Origin: JBMOKT01 sp049323895
GTDB taxonomy: Bacteria > Bacillota > Peptococcia > Peptococcales > BICA1-8
NCBI GenBank assembly: GCA_049323895.1
Contig: JBMOKT010000013.1
Span: 124,001-188,000 of the forward strand
Reading direction: 5' to 3'
Length of the DNA: 64,000 nucleotides
Position 1 is the first letter of the stretch. The number at the start of each line of letters is the position of its first letter. A model generated the notes under the pieces. That model saw only the letters and a list, made by a program, of their open reading frames with translations. It made no database searches and was not told the origin of the DNA. Shown here in pieces: positions 16,847 through 25,410 of the stretch. The translations under genes were made by a program, and so were the position numbers.

Positions 16847-16856
16847 NNNNNNNNNN
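16847..16856. other. Assembly gap (10 N)
   Basis: Ten consecutive N in an AT-rich intergenic stretch between rluB and the lactate permease gene. A fixed run of ten N usually marks a scaffold join, so the true distance is unknown and genes may be missing here. Confidence 0.99.
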
Positions 16857-16985
16857 AGAAGGAATTTTTTAAAAAATAGCAAATGTTTTATATTGCAGAA
16901 CAAATTGCTAAAAGGAGGGTAGTGTTGCAAGAAAGTATATAAAAAGATAAAAAAGTTATTTTTATATTTTGTGAGGAGGTATTAT

Positions 16986-18653
16986 ATGGCGTTTTTAGCA
17001 TTCACACCAATTCTTGTTGTGTTTATTTTTCTCGTATTTTTAAGGTGGCCAGCCAAGCATGCGATGCCTGTCGCTTGGGCTTACACCGGGATTATGGGTA
17101 TGCTGATTTGGAAGATGGATCTTACCCGGGTTATTGCTTCTAGTATCCAAGGAGTAATAGTCGCTGTTACAATTCTTTATATAGTATTTGGAGCGATATT
17201 ACTGCTTAATGCCTTAACATACAGTGGTGCAGTAACCACTATCCGCCGGGGCTTTATGGATATAACCCCTGACCGTAGAATTCAAGCAATTATTATAGCA
17301 TTTTTATTTGGTGCATTTATTGAAGGTGCTGCCGGATTCGGTACTCCCGCTGCAGTAGCCGCTCCTTTGTTGGTGGTGCTGGGCTTCCCAGCATTAGCTG
17401 CAGTATTGATGGCATTAATAATTCAGAGTACTCCTGTTTCTTTCGGAGCCGTTGGAACACCAATCCTTGTAGGAGTAAAGACCGGTCTTGACTCACCTGT
17501 AATTCATAAAATTTTGGGTACCGCGTCCGCAGCTGACCCTGCATATATGTCCTATCTATTATCGATAGGTGCAAAGGTTGCCGTTTTACATGGTATTATC
17601 GGAACTTTTATTCCCTTAGCTATTTGTATGATGCTCACCAGGTTCTTTGGTAAGAATAAATCCTGGAAAGAAGGATTAGAAGTAGCTCCTTTTGCTGTTT
17701 TTGCAGCACTTTGTTTTACAATCCCCTATATGCTGGTTGGTGTATTCTTAGGACCTGACTTCCCTTCTTTGTTAGGCTCTTTAATTGCGCTGCCAATTGT
17801 TATTACAGCTGCCCGCAAAGGTTTCTTAATGCCGAGCAAAACTTGGGATTTCCCAGACAAATCCCAGTGGGAATCTGACTGGATGGGTTCCCTGCAACCC
17901 GAAGCTGAAGAAGAAAGACCACATATGACTCTTGCAAAAGCTTGGGTTCCTTATTTAATAGTTGCAGTTCTTCTTGTTCTTACCAGAACATGGCAACCTC
18001 TGAAGGCGTTTTTAACAAGTCCTGCCGTGACAATTAATGTTAAAAATATACTTGGTACAGGTATCAGCCAAAATGCCCAATTCTTAAATTTACCTGGAAC
18101 TATCTTTATCGTAGCAGTTTTATGCACCTACTTTATTCAAGGCATGAAAGCAGAAGAACTTTCCAAAGCTTTCTCCGTTTCTGCCAAAACAATGGTTGGT
18201 GCCAGTGTAGCTTTAGGTTTTGCGGTACCAATGGTGCGGATCTTCATTAACTCTGGAGTTAATGCCGCTGACTTAGCCAGCATGCCTTTAACCCTTGCCC
18301 AAGGTGTTGCTGCTGTTGCCGGTAGTGCATGGCCCGCCTTTGCAGCAGTTATTGGTTCCCTGGGTGCATTTATAGCAGGTAGTAATACTGTAAGTAACAT
18401 GATGTTCTCCCTCTTCCAGCATGGTGTAGCAACTGAAATTGGTGTAACACCAACTATGATAGTTGCACTTCAGGCTGTAGGCGGTGCTGCTGGTAATATG
18501 ATTTGTGTTCATAACGTTGTTGCGGCCTGTGCTACCGTTGGTTTAATGGGTGTAGAAGGAAAACTCATTAAATGGGCGCTAATACCAATGACTTATTATT
18601 TAATCTTTGCAGGTCTGCTAGGTATGATAGCTATATATGGGTTAGGAATATAA
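16986..18653 (+). CDS. lctP: L-lactate permease (LctP family)
   Basis: Polytopic membrane transporter for lactate, possibly also glycolate, about 555 residues with at least 12 hydrophobic segments. Family motifs seen are GAFIEGAAGFGTPAAVAAPLL in the first half and SLGAFIAGSNTVSNMMF plus the C-terminal GGAAGNMICVHNVVAAC. ATG 16986 is preferred because GAGGAGG at 16973-16979 lies 6 nt upstream; the upstream GTG overlaps it. It is followed by a strong terminator and then by the oxidase genes, which gives a lactate or glycolate uptake-and-oxidation unit. Confidence 0.93.
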   Translation: MAFLAFTPILVVFIFLVFLRWPAKHAMPVAWAYTGIMGMLIWKMDLTRVIASSIQGVIVAVTILYIVFGAILLLNALTYSGAVTTIRRGFMDITPDRRIQAIIIAFLFGAFIEGAAGFGTPAAVAAPLLVVLGFPALAAVLMALIIQSTPVSFGAVGTPILVGVKTGLDSPVIHKILGTASAADPAYMSYLLSIGAKVAVLHGIIGTFIPLAICMMLTRFFGKNKSWKEGLEVAPFAVFAALCFTIPYMLVGVFLGPDFPSLLGSLIALPIVITAARKGFLMPSKTWDFPDKSQWESDWMGSLQPEAEEERPHMTLAKAWVPYLIVAVLLVLTRTWQPLKAFLTSPAVTINVKNILGTGISQNAQFLNLPGTIFIVAVLCTYFIQGMKAEELSKAFSVSAKTMVGASVALGFAVPMVRIFINSGVNAADLASMPLTLAQGVAAVAGSAWPAFAAVIGSLGAFIAGSNTVSNMMFSLFQHGVATEIGVTPTMIVALQAVGGAAGNMICVHNVVAACATVGLMGVEGKLIKWALIPMTYYLIFAGLLGMIAIYGLGI

Positions 18654-18677
18654 ATTGTATAAAAATAAATAGTTCTA

Positions 18678-18712
18678 AATAAATGCGGGAAGTTAATTCC
18701 CGCATTTATTTC
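18678..18712 (+). terminator. Terminator after lctP
   Basis: A 14-bp perfect stem (18678-18691 with 18697-18710) with a 5-nt loop. The T tract is short, but the stem is the longest in the window and would work on either strand. Confidence 0.85.
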
Positions 18713-18782
18713 CGTTATAGGTCATTGCTATTACTTACTTGAATGTAAATATTAGCAATTCTATTAATAATTCAGTCAATTA

Positions 18783-18791
18783 TGTTATAAT
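18783..18791 (+). promoter_or_regulatory. Extended -10 promoter before glcD
   Basis: TGT followed by a perfect TATAAT (18786-18791), with no good -35. It is 29 nt before the ATG at 18821 and implies that glcD is transcribed apart from lctP. Confidence 0.55.
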
Positions 18792-18820
18792 AGTGTTCAG
18801 ACTAGACAGGGGGTATGGGT

Positions 18821-20209
18821 ATGGATAAGAATATTATTAAGACTTTGATAGATTTATTGGGAAAAGATAATGTTTTAACTTCAAAAGAAGATATGATAGC
18901 TTACTCATTTGATGCTACTGCTGATATGCCTAGTCAGGAGCCGGATGTAGTAGTTACTCCTGACACCAAGGAACAGATAATAGAGATTGTCCGGTTAGCC
19001 GCAAAACATAAAATTCCTATAATTACCCGTGGTTCAGGGACAAATTTAAGCGGCGGGACAATTCCTATTCAGAAAGGAATCGTGTTATCCACCTTAAAAT
19101 TAGACAAAATTTTGGAAATAGATGCAGAAAACTTGACAGCCAGGGTTCAACCGGGGTTGGTTATCCAGCGATTAAATGAAGCTGTTGCACCCCATGGTTT
19201 AATATATCCGCCTGATCCCGGTACAGTAACTACTGCTACCATGGGTGGCTCTGTCAGTGAATGTTCCGGTGGCTTGAGGGGTTTGAAGTATGGTGTGACT
19301 AAAGACTATGTAATGGGTTTGGAGGTAGTAACTGCAGAAGGACATATTATAAGAACCGGAGGAAAAACAGTTAAGAATGTAAGCGGTTATGATTTAACAA
19401 AGCTTTTCACCGGTGCTGAGGGCACTTTAGGAATTATTACCGAAATAACAGTAAAGTTAATACCTGCTCCCCAGTATCGCAGAAGTATGCTGGCAATTTT
19501 TGATGATTTGGATAAAGCAGGTAAAACCATAGCGGATATAGTTAGCAATAAGGTCATACCCGCTACACTAGAAATAATGGATAATGTGACAATCCGTACA
19601 GTTGAAAATTATGCTAAAGTTGGATTGCCAACCGACGCTGAAGCAGTTCTTATCTTAGAGGTAGACGGAAGCATTGAACAGGTTGTATTAAATGAGTTTG
19701 AAACTGTTCAAAAAATATGTAAAGAAAATGGAGCAGTTGCTATTAAACTGGCCCAAAGCGATGCTGAAAGAGATGGAATCTTTGCTGCTCGCAGAGCCGC
19801 TCTGCCTGCATTGGCTCAGGTCAAACCTACAACCGTTTTAGAAGACGCAACAGTTCCTAGAAGCAAGATACCTGAGATGTTAAAGGCTTTAAAAGAAATT
19901 GCAAATAAATACAATCTGCAAATTGGAACCTTTGGTCATGCAGGTGATGGGAACCTGCATCCTACCATCCTTACCGATGAATCTAATAAAGAGGAAATGG
20001 AAAGGGTCCACAAAGCAGTGGATGAAATCTTTAAAATTGCTATTGAACTGGGAGGAACCCTTTCCGGTGAACATGGCATAGGTTTAGCAAAGGCAAAATA
20101 TATGGAATGGGAATTTGGCAAGGAAGGCATTGCGGTAATGAAAAAGATTAAAGATGCATTAGACCCCGATAATATTTTAAATCCCGGCAAAATGTTTGGA
20201 GGGAACTAA
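18821..20209 (+). CDS. glcD: FAD-linked lactate/glycolate oxidase subunit (GlcD family)
   Basis: FAD-binding oxidoreductase of the vanillyl-alcohol-oxidase fold that oxidises D-lactate or glycolate. About 462 residues. The FAD domain shows RGSGTNLSGGTIP and PDPGTVTTATMGGSVSECSGG; the C-terminal domain has TFGHAGDGNLHPTIL and ends SGEHGIGLAKAKY with LDPDNILNPGKMF. ATG 18821 is chosen because AGGGGG at 18808-18813 is 7 nt upstream. The Fe-S subunit gene follows after 2 nt. Substrate choice cannot be read from sequence; the lactate permease upstream favours lactate. Confidence 0.92.
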   Translation: MDKNIIKTLIDLLGKDNVLTSKEDMIAYSFDATADMPSQEPDVVVTPDTKEQIIEIVRLAAKHKIPIITRGSGTNLSGGTIPIQKGIVLSTLKLDKILEIDAENLTARVQPGLVIQRLNEAVAPHGLIYPPDPGTVTTATMGGSVSECSGGLRGLKYGVTKDYVMGLEVVTAEGHIIRTGGKTVKNVSGYDLTKLFTGAEGTLGIITEITVKLIPAPQYRRSMLAIFDDLDKAGKTIADIVSNKVIPATLEIMDNVTIRTVENYAKVGLPTDAEAVLILEVDGSIEQVVLNEFETVQKICKENGAVAIKLAQSDAERDGIFAARRAALPALAQVKPTTVLEDATVPRSKIPEMLKALKEIANKYNLQIGTFGHAGDGNLHPTILTDESNKEEMERVHKAVDEIFKIAIELGGTLSGEHGIGLAKAKYMEWEFGKEGIAVMKKIKDALDPDNILNPGKMFGGN

Positions 20210-20211
20210 CC

Positions 20212-21513
20212 ATGACCATGTATGACTCCCTAGATACCGTAAAAGAGGAATTGACTAAATGCATGAAATGCGGTAATTGCCAGGAAGTCTGTCCCATATA
20301 TATAGAAAAACGTACTGAAGGAGCAGTGGCCAGAGGAAAAATTAAGCTTGTTGATGCCGTTTTAAAAGGGGACCTTCAATACACCGATGGTTTTGCCGAT
20401 AAACTGGCTCTTTGTCTTACCTGTAAAGCATGTAATGAGAAATGTCCCTGTGGAGTAAAAGTAGACAAGATAATATTAGGAACCCGTGCGGCTATTGTTA
20501 AAAATAAAGGTCTGCATCCAATAAAGAAATTTATTTTCGGAACTCTTAAACGACCTTATTTATTCAATTTTGGGCTTAAAACCAGCGGATTATTTCAGGG
20601 TCTAGTTTTCAAAAAGCATCAAAGTCTCAATGGCGCTCATCCACGATTTCCCTTCGGTTTAGATATGAGAAGGATAGTTCCACCTTTAGCAGTTACTCCT
20701 TTTAGGGACCAGGTTCCGGAAGTAATCAAAGTTGATAACCCCATCAAGAAGGTTGCCTTCTTTACCGGCTGTACAATTAACTATATCTATACTCAGGCGG
20801 GTAAAGCTGTTCTAGAGGTATTAAAAAATAATGATGTTGAAGTAATCATCCCTAAAGAACAACACTGCTGCAGTATGCCCATTATTGCCCATGGTGATAG
20901 TCAGACGGCAAAAGATATGGCTAAATCCCATGTAGACATCTTCAGCAAATTTAATGTGGATGCTATTATTACAGCATGTGGCTCTTGCGGCAGTACCTTT
21001 AACAAGCATTATTTAGAACTTTTAGAAGATGATACAGAATACTATTCCAAAGCTAAAGAGATCGCTGCCAAGATTATGGATATTTCGGATTTTATCGTAA
21101 AAGAGATTGGGTTAAATGAAACAAAGTTGGGATCTGTTAAAATGAAAGTAACCTATCATGATCCTTGTCATTTAAACCGGGGTATGGGAGTTAAGGATTC
21201 ACCACGTAAAATATTAAAGGCAATACCCCAATTAGAGTTTATTGAGATGAAAAACCCGGATCGTTGTTGTGGGGGCGCAGGTTCTTTCAGTTTAACCCAT
21301 TATGATTTGGCTATGGATATTCATAAGCATAAGGCTGATAATATCAAGGCTTCAGAGGCTGAGGCAGTTGTCACGGGATGCGGTTCCTGTATTATGCAAA
21401 TTGGTGATGGTATGAATCGCTTTGGGCACGACTTGCCAATTTATCACACAGTGGAAGTCCTAGCAATGTCTTATGCCGCTAAAGCGTTCGAAAGCAAAAA
21501 AGCTGTAAGCTAA
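20212..21513 (+). CDS. Iron-sulfur (CCG domain) oxidoreductase subunit, GlcF-like
   Basis: Electron-transfer partner of the FAD oxidase. The 433 residues hold two [4Fe-4S] ferredoxin motifs (CMKCGNCQEVCP near 17-28 and CLTCKACNEKCPCGV near 70-84). Two cysteine-rich CCG repeats follow (CCSMP with CGSCG; CCGGAG with CGSC), as in GlcF, LutA and heterodisulfide reductase B subunits. GGAGGG precedes the ATG and overlaps the end of glcD. The pair would pass electrons from lactate or glycolate to menaquinone or another acceptor; the acceptor is not shown by the sequence. Confidence 0.9.
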   Translation: MTMYDSLDTVKEELTKCMKCGNCQEVCPIYIEKRTEGAVARGKIKLVDAVLKGDLQYTDGFADKLALCLTCKACNEKCPCGVKVDKIILGTRAAIVKNKGLHPIKKFIFGTLKRPYLFNFGLKTSGLFQGLVFKKHQSLNGAHPRFPFGLDMRRIVPPLAVTPFRDQVPEVIKVDNPIKKVAFFTGCTINYIYTQAGKAVLEVLKNNDVEVIIPKEQHCCSMPIIAHGDSQTAKDMAKSHVDIFSKFNVDAIITACGSCGSTFNKHYLELLEDDTEYYSKAKEIAAKIMDISDFIVKEIGLNETKLGSVKMKVTYHDPCHLNRGMGVKDSPRKILKAIPQLEFIEMKNPDRCCGGAGSFSLTHYDLAMDIHKHKADNIKASEAEAVVTGCGSCIMQIGDGMNRFGHDLPIYHTVEVLAMSYAAKAFESKKAVS

Positions 21514-21527
21514 AAACAATCAATAGG

Positions 21528-21558
21528 GACTTGTGTATTCTTGCGCAAGTCTTTTTTT
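21528..21558 (+). terminator. Terminator after the glcD-glcF-like pair
   Basis: An 8-bp stem (21528-21535 with 21544-21551, one G-T pair) and an 8-nt loop, followed by seven T. Confidence 0.75.
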
Positions 21559-21665
21559 GATTTCCCAGGAAATGGAATTAATATCTTGATTGTATATTAG
21601 GTAAATTAAATTTGTCTATTTTTGGATAACATAGAAGATATAGCTTCCAAATCGGGAGGGATAGC

Positions 21666-22130
21666 ATGTCTTCTTTAAAAAATGATTTTTTGTCTTACGG
21701 CAGTAACCTATTAATAAAACTGGTAGTTTTTTGCTTTATTGCAGTCTTTGCCATACAGATATTATTTTTTTATAAGCCCTTTTCTTTTACCTTAAGTTTA
21801 GCGGAAAAAATAGAAGGGGAAAAAATAGAAATTGACTATTCATCTATCGCCAGTGAAATGGACTTAAAGGCAAAATATATCGTCCTTAAAGTAGTCAATC
21901 CTTATGTTCACAGCCTTCCCGAAGGAAAAATCTATATAAACAATAAACTAATTGGTGATTTTTCAAAATTAAATAAAACTTTAGACATACAACCCGGCGA
22001 CCGGGTTTCTTTGGACTTTTCAGCATATAGTATGGAAATATTCTTAAATATAGTACCGTCCGAAGAAATAAATACTCCAGAAGAGATTGTTGCCATAAAT
22101 GGGACATATTCATTTGTTATCCCTAAGTAG
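21666..22130 (+). CDS. Unrecognised protein with one N-terminal membrane helix
   Basis: A 154-residue protein I cannot place in a family. Residues about 17-40 form one hydrophobic helix (LIKLVVFCFIAVFAIQILFF) after a short basic N-terminus. The rest looks like an extracytoplasmic beta domain, with alternating hydrophobic strands and a PGDRVSLDFSAYS turn near residue 110. GGGAGGG lies 5-6 nt before the ATG, so translation should be efficient. It stands alone between a terminator and the hutP promoter. The layout would fit a small envelope or forespore protein, but nothing shows it directly. Confidence 0.7.
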   Translation: MSSLKNDFLSYGSNLLIKLVVFCFIAVFAIQILFFYKPFSFTLSLAEKIEGEKIEIDYSSIASEMDLKAKYIVLKVVNPYVHSLPEGKIYINNKLIGDFSKLNKTLDIQPGDRVSLDFSAYSMEIFLNIVPSEEINTPEEIVAINGTYSFVIPK

Positions 22131-22137
22131 CTAAGAG

Positions 22138-22166
22138 TTGCATTAATTTCCATAGTATACTATAAT
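22138..22166 (+). promoter_or_regulatory. SigA-type promoter of hutP
   Basis: TTGCAT (22138-22143), a 17-nt spacer and a perfect TATAAT (22161-22166), 40 nt before the hutP start. Confidence 0.7.
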
Positions 22167-22205
22167 CCAAATGGGATAATATAAAGTTTTTTGGGAGTGG
22201 AAAGA

Positions 22206-22619
22206 ATGAATTACGGGAGCAAAAAGATTGCCGGTATTTCTATAAAAATGGCTTTAACGGAAACGAGAGAAGAGGAACAGAAACTTAAACAACAATTACT
22301 AGACCTAGGTATAAAAACCGCAGCAGTCGATTGTGGAGGAGAATATCTCTCTTCGGTCAAAAAAATAGTTGAGAGGGCCATTGTTGCAGCCAAACGAGAG
22401 GGAGTTATAAAGGACACCCACTCCGAGGAAGGTGCGGTAGCTGGGGCGACCAGGGAGGCTTTATCACAAATAATGCCTAAGGCTGTTGGTTTAAATGTGG
22501 GAGGCAAACTAGGAATTGCCCGTCATAACGACCATATAAGTGTGGCTGTTTTTTTGGGAATAGGATTATTACATTTGGACGAGGTTTCTATTGGTCTTGC
22601 CCATAGAACAATAGCTTAG
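22206..22619 (+). CDS. hutP: HutP family RNA-binding regulator
   Basis: Small protein of about 137 residues in the HutP family. In Bacillus, HutP binds the hut leader mRNA with histidine and Mg2+ and prevents termination. Here the core is recognisable: GVIKDTHSEEGAVAGATREALSQI in the middle, then GLNVGGKLGIARHNDHISVAVFLGIGLLHLDEVSIGLAHR at the end in the usual order. ATG 22206 is used because GGGAG at 22193-22197 is 8 nt upstream. No histidine utilisation genes are nearby. Clostridial HutP-like proteins are common near unrelated genes and their targets are largely unknown. Confidence 0.83.
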   Translation: MNYGSKKIAGISIKMALTETREEEQKLKQQLLDLGIKTAAVDCGGEYLSSVKKIVERAIVAAKREGVIKDTHSEEGAVAGATREALSQIMPKAVGLNVGGKLGIARHNDHISVAVFLGIGLLHLDEVSIGLAHRTIA

Positions 22620-22628
22620 GTAATATTA

Positions 22629-23090
22629 ATGAGAATTTTCATAAAAAGTATTAATAATTCCCGATTAAGCTCTATAAGCCAATTTCCAATACATGGCTTA
22701 ATTTTTACCATAAACCAACAGAATGCCGAGGCTGTGAGAGAAATAATTACCCAGGTGCCTTTTTATTTACCCATCATAGGTGAACTAAATTTTACAAAAA
22801 AGTACGATATAGAAGAAATAATATTTTTTTGTAGGTTAAATGGGATAATTCTCAAAGGCACAAGTCAAGGTCAAAACTACAGCTGTCCTGTTATTTACGA
22901 GGAAGACAGCAGTGGATATAATGTTATTTTAAATAATAATGATCGCTATATTGCAAAACAAGTAAATCTTAATACCTATCCTATTGATGCAAATAAAACT
23001 AACTTGGCATTAAATTGGAACGAGTTTATTTCTTTATGGCCTCTAATTTTGAAAAACTGGTCTCAAATGAAGGGGGAGAATAATTGTTAA
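22629..23090 (+). CDS. Unrecognised protein between hutP and DAHP synthase
   Basis: A 153-residue soluble protein with no family I can name. The opening strand and the GLIFTINQQNAEAVREIITQVP stretch faintly recall one beta-alpha unit of a TrpF-like barrel, but the protein is too short for a barrel and the likeness may be chance. It has few charged motifs and no obvious catalytic residues. It starts 9 nt after hutP without a strong ribosome site and overlaps the aroF start by 7 nt. It is probably in one transcription unit with both. Confidence 0.6.
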   Translation: MRIFIKSINNSRLSSISQFPIHGLIFTINQQNAEAVREIITQVPFYLPIIGELNFTKKYDIEEIIFFCRLNGIILKGTSQGQNYSCPVIYEEDSSGYNVILNNNDRYIAKQVNLNTYPIDANKTNLALNWNEFISLWPLILKNWSQMKGENNC

Positions 23091-24079
23091 TCGCACTATC
23101 CCGCAGCGCTACTAATGAACAAATTGCACTAATAACTGATCAATTGAAACAACAGAATTTTAACCCCTGGATTTTTCAAATAGAAGGACAAACAGTCCTA
23201 ACAATAGATAAGAATTCAACTTTTTGTGACTTAACCTCTTTGGAAGCCATGGATTGGGTAGAGAAAGTGATTCCTATATCAAAACCGTATAAATTAGTGA
23301 GCAGCGAGTATAAGGCTGTTAAAACAATTGTCACAGTGGGCAATGTAGAATTTGGTAATGGGCAAATTCAAGTTATAGCTGGTCCTTGTGCGGTTGAAAA
23401 TAGAGAGCAATTAGTTAGTACTGCTTTAGCTGTTAAGGATGCTGGAGCCTCTATCCTAAGAGGAGGTGCCTATAAGCCAAGGACTTCTCCTTATTCCTTC
23501 CAAGGTTTAGAGATAGAAGGATTAAGGCTCTTGGCTGAGGCACGACATATTTCCGGTCTTCCTGTTATTACTGAAGTAATGGATGCCAGGCATGTAGAAA
23601 CAGTGTCCTATTATGCTGACATATTACAAATTGGTTCTAGAAATATGCAGAATTTTTCCTTATTAAAAGAAATGTCTCAATTAAATAAACCGGTAATGTT
23701 AAAACGAGGACTATCGGCAACTATTGAAGAATGGCTGCTTGCCGCAGAATATCTCTTGGCGGGAGGCAACTCACAAGTTATTTTATGTGAACGGGGGATA
23801 CGAACCTTTGAAACATATATGAGAAATACACTAGACTTAGCGGCAGTTGCTTTGATTAAGGATGTATCCCATTTGCCTATAATTGTTGACCCCAGTCACG
23901 GTACAGGAAAATGGAAGTTGGTTGCTCCTATGGCAAAAGCTGCTATTGCAGCTGGAGCAGACGGATTGATGATAGAAGTTCATCCGGTACCAAGTGAAGC
24001 ACTATCAGATGGTGAGCAATCTCTAAACTTTAAAAACTTCGAAAAATTAATGGATGATATTGGGGTTAAGGGAGATTAA
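23084..24079 (+). CDS. aroF: 3-deoxy-7-phosphoheptulonate (DAHP) synthase, type I-beta
   Basis: First enzyme of the shikimate pathway, joining phosphoenolpyruvate and erythrose 4-phosphate. The 331 residues have an N-terminal ferredoxin-like regulatory domain (about 1-70) and a TIM barrel with AGPCAVEN, RGGAYKPRTSPYSFQG, QIGSRNMQN and VDPSHGTGK, as in the Thermotoga-type enzymes. TTG 23084 is the start, with AGGGGGAG at 23071-23078 just upstream. The N-terminal domain predicts feedback inhibition by an aromatic amino acid. No other shikimate gene is in the window. Confidence 0.94.
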   Translation: MLIALSRSATNEQIALITDQLKQQNFNPWIFQIEGQTVLTIDKNSTFCDLTSLEAMDWVEKVIPISKPYKLVSSEYKAVKTIVTVGNVEFGNGQIQVIAGPCAVENREQLVSTALAVKDAGASILRGGAYKPRTSPYSFQGLEIEGLRLLAEARHISGLPVITEVMDARHVETVSYYADILQIGSRNMQNFSLLKEMSQLNKPVMLKRGLSATIEEWLLAAEYLLAGGNSQVILCERGIRTFETYMRNTLDLAAVALIKDVSHLPIIVDPSHGTGKWKLVAPMAKAAIAAGADGLMIEVHPVPSEALSDGEQSLNFKNFEKLMDDIGVKGD

Positions 24080-24080
24080 G

Positions 24081-24761
24081 ATGAACAGAACTATAAAAAT
24101 TGCTATTGATGGTCCCGCAGGTGCAGGCAAAAGTTCAGTTGCCAAAATTTTGGCAGAAAAATTAGGTTATATTTATATAGATACCGGTGCCATGTACCGG
24201 GCAATAACTTACAAAATAATAAAAGAAAAGATTAATTTACATAATAATTCTCAGATCAAGGACCTAATCAACCAAACCATTATAGAATTTAATAATAGTC
24301 ATGGTTTTTCTAACCAAAGGATTTTTTGTGATGGAATAGATGTAACCCAGGAAATTAGAAGCCCCCAGGTTACCGATCTGGTATCAAAGGTTGCTTCCCT
24401 GCCCGAAATAAGGGGAACAATGGTTAAGCTGCAGCAAAGATTAGGCAGCTTAAATAATGTTGTAATGGATGGTCGTGACATTGGAACAGTTGTAATGCCT
24501 GAAGCAGAGTTTAAATTTTATTTGACGGCCTCCATAGAAGAGCGGGCTAAACGCAGAGCAGTAGAGATGAAAAATAAAGGTTATCTAGTCAATGACGAAC
24601 AGATTTTAAATGATATATCCAATAGGGATAAAGCAGATTCCCAAAGGGATGTTTCTCCTTTGAAGCCGGCTGATGATGCCCTAATAATAGATACCAGTTG
24701 TTTATCACTGCAACAGGTTGTAGATAAATTGCTTTCTATTATCCAAAAAAGAGGGGTATGA
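24081..24761 (+). CDS. cmk: Cytidylate kinase
   Basis: Phosphorylates CMP and dCMP with ATP. The 226-residue protein has the P-loop GPAGAGKSS at residues 10-18, YIDTGAMYRA in the NMP-binding region, VVMDGRDIGTVVMP in the middle, and DISNRDKADSQRDVSPL near the end, all typical of Cmk. ATG 24081 is chosen because AAGGGAG at 24068-24074 is 6 nt upstream. It follows aroF by 1 nt and precedes plsC by 1 nt, giving the cmk-plsC-ispH order common in clostridia. Confidence 0.95.
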   Translation: MNRTIKIAIDGPAGAGKSSVAKILAEKLGYIYIDTGAMYRAITYKIIKEKINLHNNSQIKDLINQTIIEFNNSHGFSNQRIFCDGIDVTQEIRSPQVTDLVSKVASLPEIRGTMVKLQQRLGSLNNVVMDGRDIGTVVMPEAEFKFYLTASIEERAKRRAVEMKNKGYLVNDEQILNDISNRDKADSQRDVSPLKPADDALIIDTSCLSLQQVVDKLLSIIQKRGV

Positions 24762-24762
24762 T

Positions 24763-25356
24763 ATGTTGTATAGTTTTCTCAAATATTTATTTCGTACCGT
24801 TTTACTATTGGTTTCAAAAGTGGAAGTAAATAACTTAGAAAATATTCCTTCGTCGGGACCTGTCCTTTTAGCCAGTAATCATTTAAGTTTATGGGATCCT
24901 ATAGTTTTAGGTGTAGTAATTCCTAGAAAATTGCATTTTATGGCCAAAGAAGAATTGTTTAATATATTTTTAATAGGAAGTATTATTAGAAAAGTTGGTA
25001 CCTTTCCTGTCAAAAGGGGAAGTGCTGACCGAAATGCTATTAAGAATTCGGTAAAAATACTAAAAGAAGGGGAAGTGCTTTGTATTTTCCCGGAGGGTAC
25101 CCGGAGTAAGACCAAAGAGTTGCTTCCTTTTCAACCGGGTATTGTTTTAATCGCTGAAAAAGGGGATTCAATCCTCATACCTGTAGGAATTAAGGGCACC
25201 AATAAAATTCTTCGTAAGGGTTTTCGTCCCATAATATCAATAAATATTGGAGAGCCTATACAAATAAAAGATTTAATAGAAGATAAGTTAACCAGTGAAA
25301 AGATGGAGATTATCTCCAATAGGATACAAAGTAAAGTGAAAGAATTGGTTATGTAG
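24763..25356 (+). CDS. plsC: 1-acyl-sn-glycerol-3-phosphate acyltransferase
   Basis: Membrane-associated acyltransferase making phosphatidic acid from lysophosphatidic acid. The 197 residues carry motif I NHLSLWDP (His and Asp catalytic pair), the KRGSADRNAI segment and motif III FPEGTRSK. An N-terminal hydrophobic stretch would anchor it. GAGGGG lies just upstream of the ATG. Phospholipid genes plsY and gpsA, which supply the pathway, are further along at 35378-37011. Confidence 0.92.
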   Translation: MLYSFLKYLFRTVLLLVSKVEVNNLENIPSSGPVLLASNHLSLWDPIVLGVVIPRKLHFMAKEELFNIFLIGSIIRKVGTFPVKRGSADRNAIKNSVKILKEGEVLCIFPEGTRSKTKELLPFQPGIVLIAEKGDSILIPVGIKGTNKILRKGFRPIISINIGEPIQIKDLIEDKLTSEKMEIISNRIQSKVKELVM

Positions 25357-25410
25357 GCAGGAACTTCGTATAAACCTATCGAAAAATTTAATATTTAGGA
25401 GCTGATTCCA

